Shown here piece after piece: positions 35,127-43,546 of a stretch of 44,379 bases of DNA (positions are counted from its first letter, which is position 1; each line of letters begins with the position of its first letter). Origin of the DNA: Moraxella lacunata (GTDB lineage Bacteria; Pseudomonadota; Gammaproteobacteria; Pseudomonadales; Moraxellaceae); assembly GCF_002027545.1 (NCBI RefSeq), contig NZ_MXAN01000044.1, positions 1 to 44,379 of the forward strand, in the 5' to 3' direction. The notes under the pieces were generated by a model, which was not told the DNA's origin, did not search any database, and saw only the letters and a program-made list of their open reading frames with translations. Position numbers and translations under genes: made by a program.

Positions 35127-35768
35127 ATGGCAAAGCAATCCGACAAGCAGGCAGAGCAGGGCGTGATGACAGATGATGTGTCTGTCTCTACCCAAACGCA
35201 CTCGCAAGACAAACCCAAACGCACCCGCAAGAAAAAAGACCCAGCAGATGTCGCCCTTGATGTACAAGTAGGCGATGTGTCAGCGGTGAGCGACACCGCA
35301 GGTCAGCCAAAAAGCACAAAAGCAAAAGTCAAGGCAGACCAAACCAAAGCAAAACAAGCCAAAACTAGCCAGACCAAAAACACCGAAGATACTGACAGCC
35401 AAGCCGTTAAGCCAAAACGCACCCGCAAAAAAGCGGTTAAGGCAGACATCAGCGAAGAAGCTCACGCACAGCAGGCGGTTGATGAGTCAGCCACGGATGA
35501 GCGGGGCAGACCACGTTTTGGTGCCAAAGAAGCCATTTTGGAATTTGTTGAAGTGGAAAGTGGCTCGCTCGTCCTGCGAGAAGTGGGCACGGATGAAGCG
35601 TTGGTGAGCATTGCCTTTGCTGATAAAGTCAAGGACATGGTCGGGGCGGAGCACATCCAAAGTATCGGTCAGCACATGATTTCGGCGGCGATAGCCACGG
35701 TCATGGAACGCCAAATGCGACAATACCATGCCCATGTCTATGACGAAGCCCCCAAGCGATTTAGTTGA
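35127..35768 (+). CDS. Hypothetical Lys-rich protein, 213 aa
   Basis: The N-terminal ~120 residues are low-complexity and rich in Lys, Thr, Gln and Asp, with the repeated motifs KPKRTRKK and KPKRTRKK/AVKA at about residues 29-36 and 95-101. The C-terminal ~90 residues (RPRFGAKEAILEFVEVESGSLVLREVG ... EHIQSIGQHMISAAIATVMERQMRQY) look folded. No domain is recognised. The tail motifs resemble those of histone H1-like or nucleic-acid-binding proteins, but that is only by composition. It stands alone between the receptor promoter and orn, with repeats on both sides. The start has a weak GG-rich ribosome binding site. Confidence 0.65.
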   Translation: MAKQSDKQAEQGVMTDDVSVSTQTHSQDKPKRTRKKKDPADVALDVQVGDVSAVSDTAGQPKSTKAKVKADQTKAKQAKTSQTKNTEDTDSQAVKPKRTRKKAVKADISEEAHAQQAVDESATDERGRPRFGAKEAILEFVEVESGSLVLREVGTDEALVSIAFADKVKDMVGAEHIQSIGQHMISAAIATVMERQMRQYHAHVYDEAPKRFS

Positions 35769-35776
35769 TTGGTTGG

Positions 35777-35879
35777 TTAGGGCGTGCCTGCCCTTTATAA
35801 CACTATTTACAACATAGAAATATTTTACAAATAAATCAATCGTTTTTCATTGCAAATACAAAAGGCAGGCACGTCCTAA
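35777..35879. repeat. Family-C element, internally deleted copy 3 (103 bp)
   Basis: TTAGGGCGTGCCTGCCCTTT at the left and GGCAGGCACGTCCTAA at the right match the ends of copy 2. The middle, about 105 bp between TCGTTTTT and ATTGCAAATACAAA, is missing. It lies between the Lys-rich gene and orn. Confidence 0.9.
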
Positions 35880-35974
35880 AAATGGGGCGGTTGTCCCATT
35901 TTGTTTTTATTCCTTGCTTTTTCCTTTATAATATCAGATTATCCAAGAGATAATTTACCCAAATTAGGAACATC

Positions 35975-36559
35975 ATGTCCAAGATTCATATCACGCACCC
36001 CAAACCGACCCAAAAACCCAAAAAAGCACTCATTTGGATTGACCTAGAAATGACAGGGCTTGACACCCAAAAAGATGAGATTATTGAGATTGCGACCATT
36101 GTTACCGATGACAATCTCAACATTCTTGCCGAAGGTCCTGTCTTTGCCATCAAAGTGCCTGATACGGTGCTAAACGGCATGGACGAATGGTGCACCCGCC
36201 AGCACCGAGAATCGGGTCTTACCGACCGTGTTCGCCGTAGCACGGTAACGTTGGCAGATGCCGAGCAAGCGACCATTGAGTTTTTATCAAAGTGGGTAGA
36301 TAAAGGGGTATCACCCATGTGTGGCAACTCCATTTGTCAAGACAGACGGTTTTTGGCAAGACAAATGCCCACGCTTGAAGCATTTTTTCATTATCGCAAC
36401 TTAGATGTGTCTAGTGTCAAAGAGCTGTGCTATCGTTGGCGACCCGATGTCGCTCGTGGCTATCAAAAGGGCGGTACGCATTTGGCATTAGATGATATCC
36501 GTGATTCTATTCGTGAGTTACGTCATTATCGTGAGCATTTTTTTAAATTGTTGGATTGA
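35975..36559 (+). CDS. orn: Oligoribonuclease
   Basis: Orn is a DEDDh 3'-5' exoribonuclease that degrades 2-5 nt RNAs, including pGpG. The motifs are intact: [21 protein letters not shown] (Exo I), [15 protein letters not shown] (Exo II) and [20 protein letters not shown] (Exo III, with the His and Asp). The 194-aa length includes a short N-terminal tail of about 15 residues ([10 protein letters not shown]). A GGA ribosome binding site precedes the ATG. The downstream protease gene is 35 bp away in the same direction. Confidence 0.96.
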   Translation: MSKIHITHPKPTQKPKKALIWIDLEMTGLDTQKDEIIEIATIVTDDNLNILAEGPVFAIKVPDTVLNGMDEWCTRQHRESGLTDRVRRSTVTLADAEQATIEFLSKWVDKGVSPMCGNSICQDRRFLARQMPTLEAFFHYRNLDVSSVKELCYRWRPDVARGYQKGGTHLALDDIRDSIRELRHYREHFFKLLD

Positions 36560-36594
36560 TTTAGCGGTAATTATTCTTTGATTTGAATAAATAA

Positions 36595-37521
36595 ATGACA
36601 TTGTTAAAAATCATTCGGCTGATGATATTGGCAGGCGTGGTGTTGGTGCTTGGGTTTTTCTCGTATCAGACCCACACCGAGCCACAGGTTCGCCACAACA
36701 GTTTGATTCATCGGCTGACTTATCCGACCGATTTGCGAGTGCGGTATCGTATTGGCGATGTGGACGAGCGTTTTGGGTTAAGTCATGACGAAGTCAAACG
36801 CCTTGCTCATGAAGCGGTGATGATATGGCATGACGGCACGGGTCGGCAGTGGTTTGTCTATGATGACAGTGCAAAAGTGAGTATCAATCTCATCTATGAT
36901 GAGCGACAAATGGAGACCACGGCACGCCAACAAATCAAGCAGGAGCTAGATACCCTACAACAAAATCACAGGCGAGACTCGGACAATCTGGCACGCCAAA
37001 GACAGGCGTTGCACGATGAGTTTAGCCGTCTGCAAACCGAGCTGACCGCTTGGCAAGAGCAATATAACCACACCATTCATCTCATTAATCACACCCATGA
37101 CCCAAACGAACGCCAACGCTTGCTAGGCATAGAAAAGCAGTTGCGAGCCAATCAACAAGCCCTAAATGCCAAGATTGATGTTTATCGGCTCTCCCAAGAC
37201 GCCTTTAACCAAGCGGTAGATGACATCAATCACAAGGCAGGACATATCAATCACGCCATTGACCATGCCAGTGCTCGCCTAACACCCCGAGAGTTTCATA
37301 AGGGGCAGTTTGATGGGCATAAGATTGATATTTATGAATTTGAAAGTATTGATGATTTGCGGTTGGTGCTGGCTCATGAGTTGGGTCATGCCCTTAGTAT
37401 CGGGCATAATGACGACCCTACTGCTCTTATGTACCCCTATGCCAATGAGCAGGATTTGCATAGTTTTGAGCTAAAACAGGCGGACATTGATTTGTTAAAT
37501 GAGCGGACGTTGTATCGCTAA
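36595..37521 (+). CDS. Matrixin-like zinc metalloprotease with a coiled-coil insert
   Basis: A single N-terminal membrane segment (residues 5-22) places the 308-aa protein on the periplasmic side of the inner membrane. The catalytic part is split. An N-terminal portion (YRIGDVDERFGLSHDEVKRL ... VSINLIYDERQ) is followed by a ~130-residue Gln/Arg-rich coiled coil (about residues 105-235), then LVLAHELGHALSIGHNDD with the HExxHxxGxxH zinc site and ALMYPY as the Met-turn. Substrate unknown. It lies 35 bp after orn and is convergent with the Zorya-like cluster (10 nt between stops). The start is an ATG without a clear ribosome binding site. Confidence 0.82.
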   Translation: MTLLKIIRLMILAGVVLVLGFFSYQTHTEPQVRHNSLIHRLTYPTDLRVRYRIGDVDERFGLSHDEVKRLAHEAVMIWHDGTGRQWFVYDDSAKVSINLIYDERQMETTARQQIKQELDTLQQNHRRDSDNLARQRQALHDEFSRLQTELTAWQEQYNHTIHLINHTHDPNERQRLLGIEKQLRANQQALNAKIDVYRLSQDAFNQAVDDINHKAGHINHAIDHASARLTPREFHKGQFDGHKIDIYEFESIDDLRLVLAHELGHALSIGHNDDPTALMYPYANEQDLHSFELKQADIDLLNERTLYR

Positions 37522-37531
37522 ATCCATTAAT

Positions 37532-39067
37532 TTAACCATGTCTTTCATGGCGTTTATGGTAACTGATGGCATAAATGTCCAATGCGTCTTGACGGTGGGA
37601 TTTGTTGTGCCATTCATTTAATGCTTTTAGTCTGTCTTTGTGTTTTTGTTTTGACCATGTCTCTTTTTGGGTATTTTCAATCAACGAAGGAGTAATGACA
37701 AATCTTTTTTCGTCTGACATATTTATATAAAAATCTTCTTTGAGTGTTTTTGCCATATCACTTTGCCATAAAAATTTATGGTCATGAATAAGGCAAGGAG
37801 TTATTTCTGAAAATACCTGAGAATTAAATAATGTCTGATTTAAAGAATTGTCTATCAAATCAAAATCAATCGTTGCTAACAAGTCCACTACCGAACCATA
37901 ACTGACCAAAGGTTGTATAAAATAACATTGGCGAAATCTTATTAATATTGTTGGGACATTATAATTCTTATTGGTCTGATTGTCATTCATATATTTTAAA
38001 TTGGTGTCTTTGATATTGTAATACTTTGCTTTTTGAGAATTTGGTATTAATAAATAATAATCCAAAATGTGTTGCTGATAATTTTTCCAAAAGATATATC
38101 TATTAATAGAAATACTAGAATTTTCCTGTATGTTTTCATTATTTATTTTGGCAATCTCTCCAACCATTTTTTCAAGCTGATAATAATTACCCGCCCCAAG
38201 CCAACAACGTAATATTTGCAAATGATGAACATCAAAACCACTCATAAAATCAGGATTGGCACTCCATTGTTTGAGCCATTCAAAAATATCTTTAAATTGG
38301 TGGGTTTGATTTTCTAAGGTTGCCAAATTTTTGCTAAAAAATTTATGGTCAAAAATTGTTTTTGCTCGTTTTATGGCAAAATCTATATTTGTTCTTTGGT
38401 TTAAATAACGTTTGATGACACCAGATTTTAACGTAAGTTCGTTGTTCTTTAAATTTAGATAGGCAGACAGCCATTCTTGTTCACTGGTTTGTCGTATGGA
38501 CTTTTTGATACCAAAGGCATATTTATCAAACATCTCTTTACAGGTCATGTCATGGTTTAATGCCAATAACGCCAAATTTTTTCCACTATCTGCTAAGACA
38601 TTTTTAATAAATTCATATAAAAATTTGTCTTGCCATAATGATTTGTCAGAGATTTTGATTTGTTGAATAAGCCTTTTTAATAATGCTTGATTTGCGATGT
38701 GGTTTTTTGTTTCGTCAGTTTGTATCAATGAAAACAAAAAAATCAAGGTGGCATTTAATGCGTGATTATGGTTGAGTGCCGACTCCAACCAATGAGCGGA
38801 GACTTTATTAAGATTAACGATGTTTTCCTCATCATGAGAGACAGTTATTAACGCCAAAACATCTAATACATTAAAGTCGTCCATAGGCATAAATTTAAGT
38901 GTATTAAATACGATTTTTGCCCGACTATTTAAATCTAAATCTGACACATTAATATTTAATACGCTCAAATCCAAATCTTGCCAAGGTTTAACATCAAAAA
39001 GCGATTGATAAACTGGCATTGTTAGGTTATCGGCTGTAATATGAGAAAAATCCACTTTAAATTGCAT
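37532..39067 (-). CDS. ZorC-like EH-signature protein of a Zorya-like cluster
   Basis: This AT-rich gene encodes a mostly helical protein with no recognisable nuclease motif. Positions below use the longer frame that starts at 39127. Near 343-362 it reads NRYIFWKNYQQHILDYYLL, and 400-455 (CYFIQPLVSY ... CLIHDHKFLWQ) resemble the EH-signature of ZorC. At the position of the essential Glu it has Gln405; His448 is kept, 43 residues later, the same spacing as E400/H443 recalled for E. coli ZorC. I chose ATG 39067 because it lies 16 nt after the zorB stop, whereas the longer frame would overlap zorB; the ribosome binding site is weak, so the start is uncertain. It should act with ZorA/ZorB in phage defence, by inference. 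Confidence 0.6.
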   Translation of the reverse strand: MQFKVDFSHITADNLTMPVYQSLFDVKPWQDLDLSVLNINVSDLDLNSRAKIVFNTLKFMPMDDFNVLDVLALITVSHDEENIVNLNKVSAHWLESALNHNHALNATLIFLFSLIQTDETKNHIANQALLKRLIQQIKISDKSLWQDKFLYEFIKNVLADSGKNLALLALNHDMTCKEMFDKYAFGIKKSIRQTSEQEWLSAYLNLKNNELTLKSGVIKRYLNQRTNIDFAIKRAKTIFDHKFFSKNLATLENQTHQFKDIFEWLKQWSANPDFMSGFDVHHLQILRCWLGAGNYYQLEKMVGEIAKINNENIQENSSISINRYIFWKNYQQHILDYYLLIPNSQKAKYYNIKDTNLKYMNDNQTNKNYNVPTILIRFRQCYFIQPLVSYGSVVDLLATIDFDLIDNSLNQTLFNSQVFSEITPCLIHDHKFLWQSDMAKTLKEDFYINMSDEKRFVITPSLIENTQKETWSKQKHKDRLKALNEWHNKSHRQDALDIYAISYHKRHERHG

Positions 39068-39083
39068 GGCTATAGTCCATTTG

Positions 39084-39740
39084 TCATTGATTGCTTTTGT
39101 TTTCAACATATTTGACTGGGTCATCACTACTTACGCTAAATGTATTTTTGAAGTCAAAACGAAATAACACTTTTCTATCCTCATCACTTGGGTTGTCATT
39201 AGCATCATTTTTACCACGTCCTACCGCAGTCATTTTTTGTAATAACTGCTGTTTATGAGCAAATTCTGGCATACTATCAACATATAATAAAATGGCATTG
39301 GCACGGCGAGTGGATAAATCCATGTTTTGGGCATAGCTCCCCACGCTGTCAGTATGTCCCTCCACAATAAGTCGGTTAATTCTGTCTTGTTGCTCTGGCG
39401 TTAAATCATGGAATATCGCCTCTGCATAGACAGGAATAAATCTATCTAATAATGCTTTTCCTTCTGGGGTTAATGTTGCTTGCCCAAAACCAAATGCCAC
39501 ATTTTCTGCCAAAGTAATATCGCCTGTTTTTGCATTAAAACGAATGTCAATATTTTTATTTTGCAGAGCTTCGGTTACACCCTTGATAATAACAATTTGG
39601 TCGTTTTTTTGCATCACCAAAATGGCAATACTCAATGCCAAAAATATCGCCATAAGCCCCGTCATCATATCAGCCAATGCAATCCAAGTGGTTGCATCTT
39701 CTTCATGGTTATCAAATTGCTCATCATCATAAATTATCAT
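39084..39740 (-). CDS. ZorB-like MotB/OmpA-domain protein
   Basis: The 218-aa protein has one N-terminal membrane segment, WIALADMMTGLMAIFLALSIAILVM, with Asp24 at the place of the ion-channel Asp (D26 in E. coli ZorB, D32 in MotB). An OmpA-like peptidoglycan-binding domain follows (LIVEGHTDSVGSYAQNMDLSTRRANAILLYV). This anchors the stator to the cell wall, and the Asp should conduct ions with ZorA. GGGGAG precedes the ATG and the gap to zorA is 12 nt, so it is in the same operon. The next gene (ZorC-like) starts 16 nt after its stop. Confidence 0.88.
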   Translation of the reverse strand: MIIYDDEQFDNHEEDATTWIALADMMTGLMAIFLALSIAILVMQKNDQIVIIKGVTEALQNKNIDIRFNAKTGDITLAENVAFGFGQATLTPEGKALLDRFIPVYAEAIFHDLTPEQQDRINRLIVEGHTDSVGSYAQNMDLSTRRANAILLYVDSMPEFAHKQQLLQKMTAVGRGKNDANDNPSDEDRKVLFRFDFKNTFSVSSDDPVKYVENKSNQ

Positions 39741-39752
39741 GGTTGCTCCCCA

Positions 39753-41648
39753 TTATTCATGATGATGTTTGCTATTGGCAACGTTCAATAATACCGCTGC
39801 CGATGTAATCATCTCTTGCATGGTTTTATGCAAGGCTTCATTGCCTTCGGTAAATTTCTTAACATAAGCGTCATTTAAAGACCCAAAGGCTTTGGCAAAC
39901 TCTTGTGGCATGGTTTCACCCAACTCTTTTAATGCGTTATTGATTTTTTCATTATATTCGGCAGTTTGTCGTAATTCACGAATAATTTGCTGATTACCAC
40001 CATTGAGATTGGTGGCAATGGTGGTCATTTGGTTAAGTAGCGGGTTGTAAATGCTGTTTGCTCTCTCAATCAAATCATTCATTTGTTTATTTAAATCTTT
40101 TTGGGCGGTTTCCATCTTCTCAAACTGCCCTTTTAATTGGTCGGCAGTATCTTGCAGGGCTTTTGATTGTACACCTAGGGTTTTTTCAAGTTGCTCGTTT
40201 TGTTTGTCAAAAAAGTCTGTCAAACTGGTGTCGTATTGCTCTCTAAATGCTTTTAGCTCTTGTTGTAATTGCTCGGACAAACCTTGTAACGTACCGTCAA
40301 TCTCGCCCATGGTTGTTTCTAATGCTTTTGCACTGTCATTAATCAATCCGCTGGCTCTTTTACCTGTTTCTTCTAGCTCGGTATTCATGCGATTTAGATG
40401 AGAGTCCATGTTGTCATTAAAGTTAGTTAATATACGACTTAATTCACCCACTACATTATCAGAAATATCAGTAATCACGCCTTGCATAGCATCATTCATC
40501 TTATCTGTGGTTTTTTCAATGGCTTGGGTCATTGATTTGGTGGCGGTTTCCATGCCGCCTTCAATCGCAGGTTGGATTTTATCCAAATTAGTTTGTAAGT
40601 CTATGTTAAATTGATTTAATGTGGTGGCTTGACTTTGTTGAATACCTTGCATATCACTAACAGACGTTTTCATGGCTTGCACCAAAGTATCTGTTTGGGT
40701 AACAAACGTAGTCATTTGTCCGGTAACTTCGCCCAATTTTGCAATTAACTGCTTGTTGGTTTGTTGGCTTTCTTGTACTGCTGACACGACCCTATTTGTA
40801 GATGTGGTTGTTCTTTGAATTTCATCTTTAATTGGCGTTAGCACTTCTGTTTTTAAATCTTGTAGTAAAGTACGAATGGTATCATTGTTATTATTTTCAA
40901 GGGCGGTTTTTATGTCGTTTAATGGTTCTAATAATAAATCTGACATTTTAACCGCAATCACATCGCCCAATTTATCCATATCATAGCCTGTCTCCATATT
41001 AGCAATAGCACCAGTCATCTGACTAATACTGGTATGTAATGCACCAAATGTATTGGCTTGATTGTCTAATAGATTGGTTTGTTTTCTATTGTCTGTGGCG
41101 ATGATTTCCAATAATTGTGCAACCGAACGCTCATTTTTGACAAATAAACTGTTCTGATTTTTTATCTCATTCACCGCTTGATTTAAAAAATGACTGTGCT
41201 GGTTAAGATGTGTAATGGTTTGATTGTTGTATTCATCTATTATCTCTTGTCTTTCTTCTATATTTTCTTGATTTTTTAATTTTCTATCTTGTATTCTGTA
41301 ATTATTTAATGCTGAAATATAAAAATTAGCCACCATAAAAAATATGGACGAACCAATACCTAAAATAGAAAAGCTAAATACAGGTTTTAGTTCGCTAACA
41401 AACTTGGTAACAGTTTCTGTATTGCTGATGTCTAATTCAGATAATGCCAAAGTTAATCCCGCAAACGTACCAAATAATCCTAATGCGGTCATGATACTGG
41501 GGGCGAATTTTAAAATACTGGCAGAGCGAGCATTGTAATAGGAAAGGGCGTAAATAAACACAATGAAGAATATAACTGCTGATGCCATCATGACAATAGA
41601 AATGGGCAGATTATGCTCCATTGCCATGTTAAAAATAGAAAAATCCAT
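39753..41648 (-). CDS. ZorA-like MotA-family protein with long coiled-coil tail
   Basis: The 631-aa protein has three membrane segments, at about residues 15-37, 46-70 and 88-112, with the MotA-like pore sequences SIMTALGLFGTFAGLTLAL and FSFSILGIGSSIFFM. The remaining ~500 residues form a nearly continuous helical coiled coil rich in Gln, Asn, Thr and Leu. This layout, a MotA-type pore plus a long cytoplasmic tail next to a MotB/OmpA protein, defines Zorya ZorA rather than a flagellar stator, ExbB or TolQ. A GGAGA ribosome binding site precedes the ATG. Tail length is similar to that of known ZorA proteins. The gene is visibly AT-richer than its housekeeping neighbours. Confidence 0.85.
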   Translation of the reverse strand: MDFSIFNMAMEHNLPISIVMMASAVIFFIVFIYALSYYNARSASILKFAPSIMTALGLFGTFAGLTLALSELDISNTETVTKFVSELKPVFSFSILGIGSSIFFMVANFYISALNNYRIQDRKLKNQENIEERQEIIDEYNNQTITHLNQHSHFLNQAVNEIKNQNSLFVKNERSVAQLLEIIATDNRKQTNLLDNQANTFGALHTSISQMTGAIANMETGYDMDKLGDVIAVKMSDLLLEPLNDIKTALENNNNDTIRTLLQDLKTEVLTPIKDEIQRTTTSTNRVVSAVQESQQTNKQLIAKLGEVTGQMTTFVTQTDTLVQAMKTSVSDMQGIQQSQATTLNQFNIDLQTNLDKIQPAIEGGMETATKSMTQAIEKTTDKMNDAMQGVITDISDNVVGELSRILTNFNDNMDSHLNRMNTELEETGKRASGLINDSAKALETTMGEIDGTLQGLSEQLQQELKAFREQYDTSLTDFFDKQNEQLEKTLGVQSKALQDTADQLKGQFEKMETAQKDLNKQMNDLIERANSIYNPLLNQMTTIATNLNGGNQQIIRELRQTAEYNEKINNALKELGETMPQEFAKAFGSLNDAYVKKFTEGNEALHKTMQEMITSAAVLLNVANSKHHHE

Positions 41649-41669
41649 AAAATATCTCCAATAATACCA

Positions 41670-42062
41670 TTAAACAGGAATGCCAAAAAATACCAACTCT
41701 GTGTGGGTTAAATGCTCTTTTAAGACACGTTCAGGAATGTGGTTAAAATGAGTGGGATTATCGTTGTGGGGGTATAAAGAATAAATCAGCTCGCCCACTT
41801 GCTGACTTTCTGCCTTATCCACCGACAACACCAACTCACAGGGCGTTTGATAAGTCTTGGCGTGATCGTAAGCCAATCGTAATGCCGTGATTTGGGCGTG
41901 AGTTTTTTGGTTTCTAAGCAGGGTTTTTTGGGCGGTGTGATAGGCAAGCTCATCTGGCTGGTCGTGATATAGCTCATCTAGGGCTTGGTCATCGTACTCA
42001 TGCCAAAGCGTGTTAAATTTTTTGGCGACATGAAGCCAATCGTGCGGGCTATGCAAATCCAT
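41670..42062 (-). CDS. Hypothetical protein upstream of zorA, 130 aa
   Basis: I do not recognise this protein. It is soluble and acidic-to-neutral, with several His, Tyr and Trp residues (SPHDWLHVAKKFNTLWHEYDD at the N-terminus, HLTHTELVFFGIPV at the C-terminus). No catalytic motif is visible. Its base composition is closer to the chromosomal genes than to the AT-rich zor genes. The stop is 21 nt before the zorA start and both run in the same direction, so the gene may be part of the operon or simply the host gene behind which the cluster was inserted. No strong ribosome binding site was found. Confidence 0.6.
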   Translation of the reverse strand: MDLHSPHDWLHVAKKFNTLWHEYDDQALDELYHDQPDELAYHTAQKTLLRNQKTHAQITALRLAYDHAKTYQTPCELVLSVDKAESQQVGELIYSLYPHNDNPTHFNHIPERVLKEHLTHTELVFFGIPV

Positions 42063-42236
42063 ATTTTTTAAACGAATGTATGAAATCTATCGTTATAGCA
42101 TATGTAATGTAATTATTGTGTGAAAATTTATAAACGTATCAGGTGTTTTTTGTCAAAGTTTGGGGTGTGTCCACCATTGATAACATTTTGTGAAATATGA
42201 TAAAATTTAACGCTTTAAATTGGTCTTGTATGAAAA

Positions 42237-42304
42237 ATAGGTGATTGCCTTGTTTTTTCTCAACAGAAATTTTCATTACAAATATAAAAGGTAGGTACGC
42301 CCTA
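42237..42304. repeat. Family-C remnant next to the zor cluster (about 68 bp)
   Basis: TAGGTGATTGCCTTG at the left and GGTAGGTACGCCCTA at the right resemble family-C ends. Between them TTTTCATTACAAATATAAAA corresponds to the right interior, so it is a short, decayed deletion derivative. The gap from 42063 also includes the promoter region of the 130-aa gene. Confidence 0.6.
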
Positions 42305-42315
42305 TTTTTCACCAA

Positions 42316-42341
42316 TAAAAACCCACTGCATGACAGTGGGC
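42316..42341 (-). terminator. Terminator downstream of hslO
   Basis: CCCACTG-tcatg-CAGTGGG followed by TTTTTATT on the minus strand, 20 bp beyond the hslO stop. It insulates hslO from the zor cluster. Confidence 0.9.
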
Positions 42342-42360
42342 GTTGGTGGAGTGGGACGTA

Positions 42361-43263
42361 TTATGCAAATAACTGCTTAATATCATCTTTATCAAAACGG
42401 TATTCCCTGCCACAAAAACCACAATCGAGCGTGAGTGTACCGCCATGAGCGTCCACGACTTCTAGGGCTTCATCATGCCCTAGTTGCAAAATCGCCCCTT
42501 CGCTTTTTTCGGGCGAACAAGTACAAGCAAAGCCAAGCGGGGTAGGTTCGGGCAGTACCACGTCTTCTTCGTGATACAGGCGGTATAGGATTTCATCGGC
42601 AGGCAGTTCGGTCAGCTCGTCCGCCTTGATGGTGCCAGTGAGTACGCTTAGTCTGCCCCATAGGTCGGGGTCGTTTTCTTTGTCGGTGTCCGATTGGGGC
42701 AACAGTTGCATGAGCAGTCCGCCTGCTGTGGTCTCATCGGTGGCAAGTTTGATGATGGTGGGGATTTGGGCGGATTGTTTTTGGTAATGGGCTAGGCACT
42801 CGCCTAAGTTGTCGCTCACACGCTCGACAATGCCTTGATAGCTCTCGCCAAAGTTGGGGTGAATGCTGATAAATAGCACGCCTGTTTTGATGACGGCAAA
42901 AGCGTCATCACTGGTGTAAAGTGATTGCCAGAACGCCTGTTTGTCATCGCTGTTGTCAAAACTTGCCAACGCACGCACCGCCCCCAGCTCTTGTCCTGAT
43001 GAGTGGTCGCACTCTGCCATGGCAAAACGCAGGGGCGAGCTGTCGTCTGATGATTGCAGTTGAATGGATAATTTGCCGTCAATTTTGAGCGTGCCGATGA
43101 GCAGGCTTGCCGACACCAGCATCTCACCCAATAAGGCTTTGATGGCAGGGGGATAATCTTTTTGGCTAATCACGGTGGTAAAACTGTCGGACAGTCGCAC
43201 CACATCACCACGCACGGGCGAATGCTCAATAAAAAAGCGTTGGCGATAATCTTTATTTAACAT
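42361..43263 (-). CDS. hslO: Redox-regulated chaperone Hsp33
   Basis: Hsp33 is a cytosolic holdase that is switched on when oxidants release its zinc. The 300-aa protein begins MLNKDYRQRFFIEHSPVRGDVVRL, has the substrate-binding region (ALLGEMLVSASLLIGTLKIDGKLSIQLQ) and ends with the four zinc cysteines: CTC in FACTCSPEKSEG and CGFC in LDCGFCGREYRFD. The length is normal. An AGAG sequence precedes the ATG. It stands alone with its own terminator. The 283-bp gap between it and aat is AT-rich and divergent, with no gene. Confidence 0.95.
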   Translation of the reverse strand: MLNKDYRQRFFIEHSPVRGDVVRLSDSFTTVISQKDYPPAIKALLGEMLVSASLLIGTLKIDGKLSIQLQSSDDSSPLRFAMAECDHSSGQELGAVRALASFDNSDDKQAFWQSLYTSDDAFAVIKTGVLFISIHPNFGESYQGIVERVSDNLGECLAHYQKQSAQIPTIIKLATDETTAGGLLMQLLPQSDTDKENDPDLWGRLSVLTGTIKADELTELPADEILYRLYHEEDVVLPEPTPLGFACTCSPEKSEGAILQLGHDEALEVVDAHGGTLTLDCGFCGREYRFDKDDIKQLFA

Positions 43264-43546
43264 AATGTTCTCTGTTTTGTTGAATTGAAAATAACACTTG
43301 CCATTAATGGGGGTGTGTTTTAAAATTTAAAGCGGTCTGAGTGATGGGTTGCTGGCGGGGGTGGATTTTTATTTTATAACATTGATAAAAATAGGCATTT
43401 GTTAAATAAGACGTTTTTAACATGATAAATGGGAAAATGAAATTTACCCAAAATTAACGACTAACTATAATTTGTCTTGCCAATCCATTTTTAACCATAA
43501 TTTATCACGCCTTTCATTATTTTTAAATTTTAAATTAACCGTTATC

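Noticed and set aside
36595..37521. Matrixin protease as part of the Zorya-like cluster
   Set aside because: It is on the opposite strand, convergent, and closer to orn in spacing and composition.
39753..41648. Flagellar MotA, ExbB or TolQ
   Set aside because: The long coiled-coil tail and the MotB/OmpA neighbour with the ZorC-like gene fit Zorya; no flagellar or tol genes are nearby.
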